Below, piece by piece: positions 19,261 to 28,124 of a stretch of DNA of 64,000 nt. The translations under genes were made by a program, and so were the position numbers. The stretch spans positions 1-64,000 of the forward strand of contig DAISYU010000007.1 of the NCBI GenBank assembly GCA_036825155.1, given 5' to 3'. The notes below the pieces were generated by a model that was not told the DNA's origin, made no database searches, and saw only the letters and a program-made list of their open reading frames with translations. Numbering within the stretch: position 1 is the stretch's first letter; each line of letters opens with the position of its first letter. Source of the DNA: DSAD01 sp036825155 (GTDB lineage: Bacteria > Desulfobacterota > Desulfomonilia > UBA1062).

Positions 19261-19386
19261 ATTCAATTCAGTTCAGGATCATGGCTGCAAGGAGGGATAT
19301 CATGCGGCAGGTATCTTCAAAAATTGTTGTATTTTATGATGGGAGAAGGCAAATAGAGGAGAACATTCTTTAGAAAGGGGATTTAC

Positions 19387-19671
19387 ATGGCATCAGATGT
19401 GAATGACATTACCATGAATTATGAAGAGGATGACATCCTTGTTGTCAAAGAGTTGGACAAGGAGATCCTTTCCAAGGGTGCATGGGCAACCATACTGTTC
19501 AGATACCGGCAGTGGGACGCTAAGAAAGAGGAATATGGACCTGACCGCTATTCTATACGCAGGTACCGGAAGATGAATAACGAGTACCGCCAGCAGTCCA
19601 AATTCACCATATCCAGCAAGGACCAGGCGATCAAGATTGTAGATGCCCTGCAGAAGTGGATTGAAGAGTAA
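19387..19671 (+). CDS. Small conserved-looking hypothetical protein
   Basis: A 94-residue soluble acidic/basic protein behind AAAGGGG. The middle reads GAWATILFRYRQWDAKKEEY and then RYSIRRYRKMN, ending FTISSKDQAIKIVDALQKW. This beta-strand run plus terminal helix is loosely like PC4/YdbC-type single-strand nucleic-acid-binding folds, but the resemblance is by eye only. Function unknown. Confidence 0.7.
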   Translation: MASDVNDITMNYEEDDILVVKELDKEILSKGAWATILFRYRQWDAKKEEYGPDRYSIRRYRKMNNEYRQQSKFTISSKDQAIKIVDALQKWIEE

Positions 19672-19693
19672 AGAGTAGACTCTGGAATATAGT

Positions 19694-19716
19694 ATTCAGA
19701 ATTCAGAAGTCAGAAT
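19694..19716. repeat. Degenerate ATTCAGAA-type spacer repeat
   Basis: The spacer contains overlapping copies of a short unit: ATTCAGA, ATTCAGAA, GTCAGAAT. Such low-complexity runs are common in intergenic DNA of some deltaproteobacterial genomes. No coding signal is seen in the 213-bp gap. Confidence 0.35.
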
Positions 19717-19858
19717 AAAGAAAAAGTACAGACAGGAGTCGCTCAGAGATTTTACTTTTTGCTTCTTTTTAAAAGACCAGAGAAAGACACAGGATTGCAA
19801 GAATAATGGGGTGATGAAGAGACGGACAGGTTTCTTATCTTCTCATTTTTGGATTCTG

Positions 19859-19872
19859 TCCGCCGCGGCGGA
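19859..19872. other. Perfect 14-bp palindrome
   Basis: TCCGCCGCGGCGGA is a perfect GC-only-core palindrome 13 bp beyond the apbE stop, in otherwise AT-rich DNA and flanked by GGATTCTG copies. It could stabilise the mRNA end or be a protein site; no U-tract follows. Confidence 0.4.
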
Positions 19873-19884
19873 TGGATTCTGGAT

Positions 19885-20868
19885 TCATTGGATTACAATA
19901 CTTTCAGGGCAGTACTCCTGCAATGCAGGGGAGGCAAAGACCTTTCCTTCATGATCTATGGCGATCCAGTCCATGCCCTTGGCGGTAAGAACTTCTTCCA
20001 GAGAGACGATACCCTGTACGAACAGTGCCGTGGCCCAGGCATCTGCGTCAGCACATGTCTGTGCAACAATGGTGACACTGATGTATCTGTCTGAAGGCCA
20101 CCCTGTTGCCGGGTCCAGGATATGGCAGTATCGTTTGCCGTTTTCGACAAAGAACCGTTCATAATCACCTGATGTGGCGATGGCCCTGTTCTTGATAGGC
20201 AGGGTGGCAAACGTGCCTGGTTTTCTCGGGTGTTTGATCCCGATCCGCCACGTCTTGTCACCAAAGGCAATGATGTCGCCGCCTGCGTTTATCAATCCGG
20301 TGGTTATGCCGTTTTTACGCATGACGCCTGCTGCACGGTCCGCTGCATATCCCTTGGCAATCCCGCCGAGATCAATGAGTGAACCCTCCCGGGTTTGTAT
20401 GGTCTCACCATCTGCATCGAGGATTATACTCTCATCCCCGGGGAGCGACTTCCACCGGGCAAAATCTTCCTGCTCTGGGATCCGATAGGGGTGGGTGCCG
20501 GTAAATCCCCAGGCATCGAGAATGGGCCTCAGCGTTATGGAAAAGGCCCCTGAAGAAGCTTTGTGTACCTCGAGAGAGTGGTTTACAAGATCATAGAGCT
20601 CAGCATTGCTGATGTTGTGCTTCTCATTGAGCTCCGCTACCAGGGAATCCGAATACCCGAATGTGGAATCGACCCGGCCGAGTTCCTGCACAGCGTTTAT
20701 GATGGCGGTATGGGCGAGGGTCTCGGTTCCCTGAGCCTGCAATTCAACGATGGTATCCATGGCAAAGATCTGCATGGAGTATATCTTGTGACGGTCCCTG
20801 TGCCAGAAGAACAGGCCAAGCACAATAATCAGGATGATGACAGGTATAATCTTTTTCAAGGTTTTCAT
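19885..20868 (-). CDS. apbE: FAD:protein FMN transferase ApbE
   Basis: A 327-residue protein that attaches FMN to Thr/Ser of target flavoproteins, such as Rnf or Nqr subunits. The N-terminus is an uncleaved-looking membrane anchor (IIPVIILIIVLGLFFW), placing the enzyme in the periplasm. Family motifs: FAMDTIVELQ, SLIDLGGIAKGYAADRAAGV, TGLINAGGDIIAFG, and the C-terminal TSGDYERFF with DPATGWPSD and ADAWATALFV. No ribosome site precedes the ATG; instead a strong hairpin ends four bases ahead of it. Enolase lies upstream on the same strand. No flavoprotein target is encoded in this window. Confidence 0.92.
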   Translation of the reverse strand: MKTLKKIIPVIILIIVLGLFFWHRDRHKIYSMQIFAMDTIVELQAQGTETLAHTAIINAVQELGRVDSTFGYSDSLVAELNEKHNISNAELYDLVNHSLEVHKASSGAFSITLRPILDAWGFTGTHPYRIPEQEDFARWKSLPGDESIILDADGETIQTREGSLIDLGGIAKGYAADRAAGVMRKNGITTGLINAGGDIIAFGDKTWRIGIKHPRKPGTFATLPIKNRAIATSGDYERFFVENGKRYCHILDPATGWPSDRYISVTIVAQTCADADAWATALFVQGIVSLEEVLTAKGMDWIAIDHEGKVFASPALQEYCPESIVIQ

Positions 20869-20870
20869 AA

Positions 20871-20897
20871 ACAGGGGGGACCAGACGTCCCCCCCTG
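20871..20897 (-). terminator. Hairpin between enolase and apbE
   Basis: A perfect 10-bp stem, ACAGGGGGGA with TCCCCCCTGT around a 7-base loop, fills the 36-bp spacer. It is followed on the minus strand by TTT and then the apbE ATG, so it may end or attenuate enolase transcripts and also hide the translation start of apbE. Confidence 0.6.
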
Positions 20898-20904
20898 TGT
20901 GTGG

Positions 20905-22194
20905 TTATTTTTTGATGCTGTAGAGGACGTTCTTGCCCCTGAAAACTGCTGTGGAGCCAAGTTCTTCCTCGATACGCATGAGCTGGTTGTACTTGGAGAG
21001 ACGTTCTCCCCGTGAAGTGGACCCGGTTTTCAGCTGACCGCCGCTGTAGCCCACAGCCACATCTGCCAGCCAGGAGTCTTCGGTCTCCCCGGAACGGTGA
21101 GAGAATACGGTCGTGAAACCAGCCCGGCGGGCCATCTCCACAGTCTGCATGGTCTCTGTCAGCGTTCCGATCTGGTTAACCTTGATCAGGACTGAATTCG
21201 CGGCGTTCTCAAGGATGCCCCTTTCGAGGAACCTGGCATTGGTCACGAAGAGGTCGTCACCCACGATCTGTATCTTGCTGCCGAGACGCTGCATCATGAG
21301 TTTCCACCCGTCCCAGTCATTCTCGTCAAGCCCGTCTTCAATGGATACGATGGGGAATTTCGCGATCAGGTCTTCGTAAAAGTCGATCATCTCCTCGGCG
21401 GTTCTCTCGGGGTCTTTCTCGGATGCGAGAACGTATTTGCCGTCCTTGTAGAAGGAACTTGCAGCTGCATCGATGGCGATGGCAACATCTTCGCCGGGTT
21501 TGTATCCGGCCTTCTCAATGGCCTGTACGATGAGCTCGAAGGGTTCGGTGTTCGATTTCAGGTTGGGTGCGAAACCGCCCTCGTCCCCTACGCCGGTAGC
21601 ATAGTTATTGTCGATAAGAATCTGTCTGAGTGAATGGAAGGTCTCTGCGGCATAACGCAGTGCCTCGCGGAAGTTCGGTGCCCCGATAGGGGTAACCATG
21701 AACTCCTGCAGGTCGACATTGTTGTCCGCGTGTTTGCCGCCGTTGATGATATTCATCTGCGGTACCGGCAGTTCTCTGGCAAAGGCTCCTCCCAGGTATC
21801 TGAACAGCGGCAGGCCCATGAATACTGAAGCGGCCCTGGCAGCGGCCACCGACACCCCTGTTGTTGCATTGGCACCGATCTTTTCCTTGTTGGGGGTATC
21901 ATCGATCTCGAGGAGCAGCTGGTCGATGCCCACCTGATCGAGTACATCCATGCCCACCAGCCTCGGGGCAATCTTCTTGTTCACATTCTCGACTGCCTTG
22001 AGTGTGCCTTTGCCCTTGTATCTTTTCGCGTCACCATCGCGCAACTCGACTGCTTCATGCTGGCCCGTGGATGCCCCTGAAGGAACAGATGCCCTTCCCA
22101 TATCGCCGGTGGCTAGAAAAATGTCTACTTCGACTGTTGGATTTCCCCGTGAATCTAAAATCTCTCTTGCAACAACATCGATAATCTCACTCAT
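20905..22194 (-). CDS. eno: Enolase
   Basis: Phosphopyruvate hydratase of glycolysis and gluconeogenesis, 429 residues, full length. N-terminal AREILDSRGNPTVEVD, SGASTGQHEAVELRDGD and catalytic segments VGDEGGFAPNL, SIEDGLDENDWDGWKLM, IVGDDLFVTN, LIKVNQIGTLTET and FSHRSGETEDSWLADVAVG are all intact. AGGAGG is nine bases from this ATG and only three from an alternative ATG two codons earlier, which favours this start. Confidence 0.97.
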   Translation of the reverse strand: MSEIIDVVAREILDSRGNPTVEVDIFLATGDMGRASVPSGASTGQHEAVELRDGDAKRYKGKGTLKAVENVNKKIAPRLVGMDVLDQVGIDQLLLEIDDTPNKEKIGANATTGVSVAAARAASVFMGLPLFRYLGGAFARELPVPQMNIINGGKHADNNVDLQEFMVTPIGAPNFREALRYAAETFHSLRQILIDNNYATGVGDEGGFAPNLKSNTEPFELIVQAIEKAGYKPGEDVAIAIDAAASSFYKDGKYVLASEKDPERTAEEMIDFYEDLIAKFPIVSIEDGLDENDWDGWKLMMQRLGSKIQIVGDDLFVTNARFLERGILENAANSVLIKVNQIGTLTETMQTVEMARRAGFTTVFSHRSGETEDSWLADVAVGYSGGQLKTGSTSRGERLSKYNQLMRIEEELGSTAVFRGKNVLYSIKK

Positions 22195-22239
22195 ATGCAT
22201 CTTCCTCCTAAAGTCTATAAATTAGCCCCTCTCTTGTAG

Positions 22240-22878
22240 CTATAGCCCGATAATTCTATATTTCATTCCACTGTCATTAAATTGTCCGGCAAATCGTTGA
22301 GCTTTCTTATAAGACGGGAATACCCCAAGGCGCACCCGGTGAAATTTCCTGCCACGCACAAAAGCCTCCTCAATGCTGGGCGTATAACCAATAGATGTGA
22401 GCTTGTCTGCCATTGCCACGGCATTCTGCCTTTCCGTATATGCGCCAAATTGTAGGGTGTATCCTGATGCGTTGGTGCTTGGTGTTTGTATCACTTCGAT
22501 GCGGACTTTTGCAAGGCCTTCTTTCACCATACCGAGGTGTCTGGCGGCACCGTATGACATGTCAATGATCCGTTTGCCGACAAAGGGGCCTCTGTCGTTT
22601 ATGGGTACCACAATCCTGCGGCCGTTATCCAGGTTGGTAACGCGTACTCGTGTGCCCAGAGGCAGAGTCTTATGTGCGGCAGAGTACCCGTACATATTGT
22701 AAATCTCTCCGGATGCAGTGGGCTTGCCGTGAAAATCCTTTCCATACCACGAGGCTGTCCCAACCTGCTGCCATGAACTCTTGGATGCATGCATGTGCGA
22801 ACATCCCGATAAGAAGGCAGCGAGGACCAGGGCAAGAATGAGGATACGATCAGTCTTCAAGATATGCCTCGAGCTCAT
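22240..22878 (-). CDS. rlpA: RlpA-like septal lytic transglycosylase lipoprotein with SPOR domain
   Basis: A 212-residue outer-membrane lipoprotein (signal ILALVLAAFLSGC). The double-psi beta-barrel of RlpA follows: GTASWYGKDFHGKPTASGE, AAHKTLPLGTRVRVTN, VPINDRGPF and IIDMSYGAARHLG, with the catalytic Asp/His context kept. The C-terminal 70 residues form a SPOR domain (YTLQFGAYTERQNAVAMADKL) that binds denuded glycan strands at division sites. RlpA enzymes cut such glycans during cell separation. The start overlaps the end of plsB by 29 bp, so translation is likely coupled. Confidence 0.93.
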   Translation of the reverse strand: MSSRHILKTDRILILALVLAAFLSGCSHMHASKSSWQQVGTASWYGKDFHGKPTASGEIYNMYGYSAAHKTLPLGTRVRVTNLDNGRRIVVPINDRGPFVGKRIIDMSYGAARHLGMVKEGLAKVRIEVIQTPSTNASGYTLQFGAYTERQNAVAMADKLTSIGYTPSIEEAFVRGRKFHRVRLGVFPSYKKAQRFAGQFNDSGMKYRIIGL

Positions 22879-25360
22879 GTATCAGGTCTTCTAAGGCCTT
22901 GGCGTTACTCAGTGAATTCTTTTCGTTCACCAGTCCCTTCTTTCTGAATGTGTCGAGTGCCCCTTTGTACACGGGAAGGCACAAAGCCTCATATCGCTTG
23001 ATCTCTCCCTTTTTATACATCCTGGAGGCATATTTGTTTATTGTTTTAAGTGGATCCTTTTTCCCCAGGTCCTTTACTTTTTTGAGGTATTTTGCGACAC
23101 CCAGATACGATTCCAGGTAGTTTTCAACGAGACCGTCGAACATCACTGCTACGCTTCTTCTGGCTTCATTGACCGAATAGATGCCCTTTGGGTTCATTAT
23201 GATCCTGTTGTCTACTAAATACTGCTGCGCTTTCTTCAAGCTCTCTATGTCCAGGATAAATTCGTTTTCCAACAATGCCGAGAGATTTCGTACCTGTTCC
23301 CTAAAGGTCTTCTCGTCAATGCCCCCCGGGTTCTTGAGGAGAACATTGCATATGAGTGAAGCGGGTACAAAGAAATTGAGAATGGTATTCTTGTAGTATT
23401 CCAGGTGGATCCTGTTTTCGCCTTCTGCAATAACGAGGTTGGGGTCTTCGTCGGATTCGCCCTCGTCAATGGTGATGAGCTTTTTCTCCTTGAGCAGGGC
23501 AAAGGCATCTGCAAAGGCCTCGTCTTCAGGCGTGAGCGATGATGCAAGATTGCAGTCAAGAAACTTGAGGTAGTCCACAAAGATATGGAATCCTTCTTTT
23601 ACGGTCTCTTCTTCAATAGCCGATGCATGGCTTGACACCACACATGAGAGGATTGAGAAGGGTGTGGCAACAGTCTGCTGGTAGATGGAGGAGATGATTT
23701 CGCGGGCCAGGACATCATGGAATACATCCTTCTGATCAGTATCGATCTTTGCATGAAGAGCCTTGCTTTTCATGAACGTATTGAGCGAGATCGGCTTTGC
23801 AAAACGGATATAGACCTTGCCGTAGCGGTTCTTCAGGACAGAGCCGGCCTTCAAGAGCTGCCAGATGTTCTCTTTTTCCTTTGGTGCTCCTTTCATCTCC
23901 CGTATGTATGAACTTTCCTCCACAACAGTGTCGTATCCCACATAGACAGGCACAAAGATGACATCGCGGCTCACGCCCGATTCCCATCCCTGCACGATCA
24001 TTGACAGCAGACCCTTTTTGGGGATCATGAGTTTTCCTGATCTGCTCCTGCCTCCCTCTATGAAGAATTCCAAAGGGATTCTCTCCTGCAGGATGGTGCG
24101 CACATAGGCTGCGAATGTCTGTGCATAGACGGGATTGTCCTTGAAGGTGCGTTTCATGAAAAAGGCACCACCTTTTCTCAGCAGGGTTCCCATGGGGAAA
24201 AAGGCGAGATTGATACCTGCCGCTATCACCGGGACACTCATCCAGTTATGGAAGAGGAAGTATGACAGGATGAGATAATCGATATGGCTCTTGTGGCATG
24301 GAACGTACACGAGAGAACCATTCCTTGCCATCTCCTTGACGGCCTGGACACCATCGGGATTCACATCCACACCGTCGTAGATATTATTGAATATCCAGGT
24401 CAGCAGTTTGTTGAACATATTGACCGTTGCAGGGCTGAGGTCCGAGGCGATCTGGTCGAGATGCTTGTAGACCGTATTCTCGAGATCTTCTTTGTTCTTT
24501 TTGTTCTCCTCGGCAAAGGTCCGAAGGAAGGTCTGAAGGATCGGGTCCTTGATGGTTTTTTTTATGATGAACTGCCGTTCCCTGATAGGTGCGCCCGAGA
24601 TGTTTCTTCCCAGCAGGGCAAGCCGGTGCATGAGGTCGTTTCTGATGTCAGCGGCGATCTCTTCGAAGAATTTGGATTTGCCGAGAGAATCCCGCATGAC
24701 CTCCTGCAGGTTTATGGGCTCTCCGTGTTCAATAAAACCGTGTTCCTGTGCCCATACAAGTGTGGCCAGTTTTCTGGTTCCCCGGATATTGGCCTTTTCC
24801 TCCTTGGTGGCATCCTTGATCTTGAGCGGTGAACGTTTGTAGATGAGCCGTTGAGGAACGATATAAATGGGTGTATCGAGATCTCTCTGGATTCTCAGGA
24901 GTTCCAGGATGGGATCTCTCTGTGATCGTGCGGCCTTCTCGTCGAGGAACAGCAGAGACGAAGAGTTTTCATGCTGCAGGAACTCTTTGTAGAAGTTGTC
25001 ATCAAACACCGATTTTTTTCTCGTGAAAAGAGACCTGAAAATCGCCCCGAGTCTCCTGACCGGCTGGAAGAAGAGGAATTTTTCATGGAAGATGATCCGC
25101 GGGACCGGAAGACCTTCCTTCTTGAACCGGTAGTTTATCAACAAGGCATCGATCGTGCTTTTTGTGCTGTGGGCATAGATGATATGCCCCTTGTCACTGA
25201 GTGACGAAATGGATTCCTTGTAGAGCTCCGGGATGTTCATCTGTGAAAAGAGCCGGTTCATGATCGGTCGAAGCAGCAGTCCGTACTCGCCTTCAAGCTG
25301 ATAGATATATTCGTCTCTTCCTTTTCTCATAGGGCCGGGATTATAGACTAAGCGGTGCAT
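22850..25360 (-). CDS. plsB: Glycerol-3-phosphate 1-O-acyltransferase
   Basis: An 836-residue PlsB-type enzyme that begins phospholipid synthesis at the inner membrane by acylating sn-1 of glycerol-3-phosphate. The acyltransferase block is complete: YVPCHKSHIDYLILSYFLF (HX4D), GAFFMKRTF, EFFIEGGRSRSGKL and FVPVYVGYD. A second, degraded HxxxxS-like site near residue 60 (YAHSTKSTIDALL) matches the N-terminal domain usual for long PlsB proteins. No clean ribosome site marks the start; an ATG ten codons in is an alternative. It lies in the order uvrC-plsB-rlpA-enolase on the minus strand. Confidence 0.9.
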   Translation of the reverse strand: MHRLVYNPGPMRKGRDEYIYQLEGEYGLLLRPIMNRLFSQMNIPELYKESISSLSDKGHIIYAHSTKSTIDALLINYRFKKEGLPVPRIIFHEKFLFFQPVRRLGAIFRSLFTRKKSVFDDNFYKEFLQHENSSSLLFLDEKAARSQRDPILELLRIQRDLDTPIYIVPQRLIYKRSPLKIKDATKEEKANIRGTRKLATLVWAQEHGFIEHGEPINLQEVMRDSLGKSKFFEEIAADIRNDLMHRLALLGRNISGAPIRERQFIIKKTIKDPILQTFLRTFAEENKKNKEDLENTVYKHLDQIASDLSPATVNMFNKLLTWIFNNIYDGVDVNPDGVQAVKEMARNGSLVYVPCHKSHIDYLILSYFLFHNWMSVPVIAAGINLAFFPMGTLLRKGGAFFMKRTFKDNPVYAQTFAAYVRTILQERIPLEFFIEGGRSRSGKLMIPKKGLLSMIVQGWESGVSRDVIFVPVYVGYDTVVEESSYIREMKGAPKEKENIWQLLKAGSVLKNRYGKVYIRFAKPISLNTFMKSKALHAKIDTDQKDVFHDVLAREIISSIYQQTVATPFSILSCVVSSHASAIEEETVKEGFHIFVDYLKFLDCNLASSLTPEDEAFADAFALLKEKKLITIDEGESDEDPNLVIAEGENRIHLEYYKNTILNFFVPASLICNVLLKNPGGIDEKTFREQVRNLSALLENEFILDIESLKKAQQYLVDNRIIMNPKGIYSVNEARRSVAVMFDGLVENYLESYLGVAKYLKKVKDLGKKDPLKTINKYASRMYKKGEIKRYEALCLPVYKGALDTFRKKGLVNEKNSLSNAKALEDLIHELEAYLED

Positions 25361-25422
25361 ATTGGGAAGATCATTCTTGCTGAAGGTCCGGATGTGAAAC
25401 GAAGCGGATCTGAACAGGGTGT

Positions 25423-27189
25423 CTATTGTTTAACCTTAAAGAAATTCAATATGTTGACGATGTCTGACTGGTTGATCGACGGGCACCCAGCGAGGTCCTC
25501 TTGCCTGATTTTTGCCAGGTTGTCGATGTGGGAGGTATGCTTGAGCAGTGCCCGGGCTTTTTTCTGCCCGATCCCCGGGATCTCTTCAAAGACGGACTTG
25601 GCAGACTGCGTGCGCAGATTCCTGTGGTATTTGATTGCGAAACGGTGCGCTTCGTCACGGATGTTCATGAGGACCTTGAGCGCCTGACTGCGCTGAGGCA
25701 GGCTGATGGGATCTTTTCGGCCCGGGACAAAGAATCTGTCGGTCTTTGATCCCCGAGCCTTGGCAAGGGCGACAACAGGAATCGATCCCAGATCGAGATC
25801 GCTCAGGACACTGATGCAGATGTTCAACTGTCCCTTGCCGCCGTCTATAACCATGAGGTCCGGTTTGGGCTCATCCGTACTCATTCTCCTCCTGATGACC
25901 TGTTCCATCATGGCAAAATCATCCTGGCCGGGGATGTCCCTGATCTTGTAGTGGCGATACAGTGTCTTGTCAGGCTCTGCCCCGATAAAGACAGCCCTGG
26001 ATGCGGTGGCATGCGTGCCCTGCAGGTTAGAAATGTCATAACATTCCATACGGTAGGGGATGGTGCTCAGGTGGAGGGAGCGGGCAATATCATCGAGCAC
26101 GGAAGAATCTGCGGGCTTGTAGTAATTCCTGGCATTCTCCCGGGCCATGTCGGTCCACTGCCGGGGTCTTCCCCTGGCGGCCTTCCTGATGGTGACCCTG
26201 CTTCCTCGCATATCGGAGAGTATGGCTTCGAGCATGTCTTTCTGTCCGGGCAGGATATCCGTATAGATCAGGGGAGGGATGGTCCCCCGTTGCAGATAAA
26301 ACTGAAGGATGCAGTTGGTGATGAAATCTTCTTCTTCATTTTCTTTGAGTGTGAAATTATTGCTGTCTGCCAGGATTCCCTTTGCTGTGTGCAGGACGGC
26401 AATCTGTACGGAGTTCTGGTGTCTGTAGGTGCCGAAAACATCGGTATCCACCGGGGCGTCGCCCACGACGACCTGCGGAACAAGGGTGTTTTTGATTGCA
26501 TGGATCTGGTCGCGTATCTTGGCCGCTGTTTCATAATTGAGCTTTTCGGCCTCTTCTTCCATTCGTGTCTGGAGGGTGCGTTCCAGGTGCTTGTTTCTCC
26601 CCTCGAGAAAACTGATCAGGTCCTCCACCAGCAGCGAATACTCGTGTTTCGATACCTTGTGAACACACGGTGCCGTGCACAGCCCGATCTGAAAATACAT
26701 GCAGGGCCGCGTTCTGTTCCTGAACACCGTGTCCTTGCACCGGCGCACGGGGAAAATCCTGCCCACGGCGGACAGGGTCTTTTTTGTCGCCTGAACGGAA
26801 GAATAGGGACCGAAATAGTGTGAGCCGTCTTTCAAAACCCTCCGGGTGATGTAGATGCCCGGCCAGTCATTCTTTGCGGTGACCTTGATCCTGACGTATG
26901 TCTTGTCGTCTTTGAGATCGATGTTGAATCTCGGTTTATGCGCCTTTATCAACTGGTTCTCTAAGAGGAGCGCCTCCTTTTCATTCCTCGTGATCATGAA
27001 ATCCACCGAATAGGTATTTTCGACGATATGACTGGCCCAGGGACGTGTATCATGGCCAAGATAGGATTGAAGGCGTGCTCTGATATCCTTTGCCTTCCCG
27101 ATATAGATGATCTGACCTTTTGTATTTCTCAGGAGATACACCCCGGTTGAGCGGGGCATGCCGGCTATGATCTCAGCAGTAAGACCCAT
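25423..27189 (-). CDS. uvrC: Excinuclease ABC subunit C
   Basis: The nuclease subunit of nucleotide excision repair, 588 residues from this start. The GIY-YIG domain opens the protein (TGVYLLRNTKGQIIYIGKAKDIR in pieces), then a Cys-containing section (RTRPCMYFQIGLCTAPCV), a UVR motif (NYETAAKIRDQIHAI), the RNase H-like 5'-incision domain (RMECYDISNLQGTHATAS and DLMVIDGGKGQLN) and a C-terminal helix-hairpin-helix pair (FEEIPGIGQKKARALL). The first 23 codons of a longer reading (from 27258) have no counterpart in the family, so I use 27189. Confidence 0.95.
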   Translation of the reverse strand: MGLTAEIIAGMPRSTGVYLLRNTKGQIIYIGKAKDIRARLQSYLGHDTRPWASHIVENTYSVDFMITRNEKEALLLENQLIKAHKPRFNIDLKDDKTYVRIKVTAKNDWPGIYITRRVLKDGSHYFGPYSSVQATKKTLSAVGRIFPVRRCKDTVFRNRTRPCMYFQIGLCTAPCVHKVSKHEYSLLVEDLISFLEGRNKHLERTLQTRMEEEAEKLNYETAAKIRDQIHAIKNTLVPQVVVGDAPVDTDVFGTYRHQNSVQIAVLHTAKGILADSNNFTLKENEEEDFITNCILQFYLQRGTIPPLIYTDILPGQKDMLEAILSDMRGSRVTIRKAARGRPRQWTDMARENARNYYKPADSSVLDDIARSLHLSTIPYRMECYDISNLQGTHATASRAVFIGAEPDKTLYRHYKIRDIPGQDDFAMMEQVIRRRMSTDEPKPDLMVIDGGKGQLNICISVLSDLDLGSIPVVALAKARGSKTDRFFVPGRKDPISLPQRSQALKVLMNIRDEAHRFAIKYHRNLRTQSAKSVFEEIPGIGQKKARALLKHTSHIDNLAKIRQEDLAGCPSINQSDIVNILNFFKVKQ

Positions 27190-27465
27190 AAGAACACCAT
27201 AGCATTTTATGTTCAGAGTATCCACAATCCATCGTTGCATGAAGATTTCGGAGAACATCTTCAGAATCGCTTTTCATAATGGCTCTGCTCCGGACTGGAA
27301 GTAATGGAAGAGATGCCGGGCAGGCAGGGTATTGCCGGATGAGATTTCAAGGGGATGATTTTCAGATGAAAAGATATGAAATCAGGGTCTTTTAAGGGAG
27401 ATGAATCGGGAGATTATCACCTGGAAAAATACGACGATCTCATGTATTTCTGCGGGAAAGTTTTC

Positions 27466-27495
27466 TTGACACCGTATGGGTATAAGGTATATACA
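27466..27495 (+). promoter_or_regulatory. Sigma-70 promoter for pth and hppA
   Basis: A perfect TTGACA (27466-27471) is followed by TATACA (27490-27495) after 18 bp, or TATATA after 16 bp. Transcription would start near 27501, just ahead of an ATG at 27508, which favours the later pth start at 27535. The rest of the 345-bp gap from uvrC shows nothing else. Confidence 0.6.
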
Positions 27496-27534
27496 ATCAC
27501 GTGATGAATGAGTATTCATTTTTTAGGTGCATAC

Positions 27535-28107
27535 ATGAAAATGATTTATGGCTTGGGGAATCCGGGAGAGCGCTACAAGCTGACACGGCACAATATCGGA
27601 TTCATGGTTGTGGATTTCCTGTCCGAGAAATGGCACATACCCATAGGCACCCTCAGAACAGACATTGTCTATGGTAAGGGGCAGATCGATAAGGTTGCTG
27701 TGATGCTTGCCAAACCCTATACGTACATGAACCTGAGCGGGATTCCTCTCGGTGTCCTGGATATCAAGCCGGAAGATCTTATTGTCATACACGATGATAT
27801 GGATATCGAATTCGGAAAGATTCGGGTGAAGTCGGGAGGCGGTACCGGGGGTCACAAGGGGCTCGAGTCCATCATTGAAGAAACCCGGAGCGATGATTTT
27901 ATCCGCATACGCTGTGGGATCGGCAGACCGGCAAATGGTTGCGAGCCAAGTGATTATGTGTTAGGGCATTTCGCCAATGAGGAAATGAAGGTCGTTGAAA
28001 GGCAGATACATGATGCTGCGGATGCAACGATCATGTGTCTGAAAGAGGGAGTTATAAAGGCAATGAACGCCTACAACAGGCGGGATAAAGATATCTCAAG
28101 TACGTGA
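27535..28107 (+). CDS. pth: Peptidyl-tRNA hydrolase
   Basis: A 190-residue enzyme that frees tRNA from stalled peptidyl-tRNA. Family signatures: MIYGLGNPGERYKLTRHNIG with the catalytic His, AKPYTYMNLSG, IVIHDDMDIEFGKIRVKSGGGTGGHKGLESI and FIRIRCGIGRP, and the C-terminal YVLGHF. AGGTG lies six bases ahead of this ATG. The hppA gene begins 17 bp downstream, so both likely share the promoter at 27466. Confidence 0.96.
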   Translation: MKMIYGLGNPGERYKLTRHNIGFMVVDFLSEKWHIPIGTLRTDIVYGKGQIDKVAVMLAKPYTYMNLSGIPLGVLDIKPEDLIVIHDDMDIEFGKIRVKSGGGTGGHKGLESIIEETRSDDFIRIRCGIGRPANGCEPSDYVLGHFANEEMKVVERQIHDAADATIMCLKEGVIKAMNAYNRRDKDISST

Positions 28108-28124
28108 AGGGAGGTTAACTTTAT

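Noticed and set aside
25951..26823. 290-codon plus-strand frame
   Set aside because: Antisense to uvrC throughout, with no recognisable features.
27508..27534. Earlier ATG for pth
   Set aside because: It would lie only a few bases after the predicted transcription start and adds residues absent from the family.
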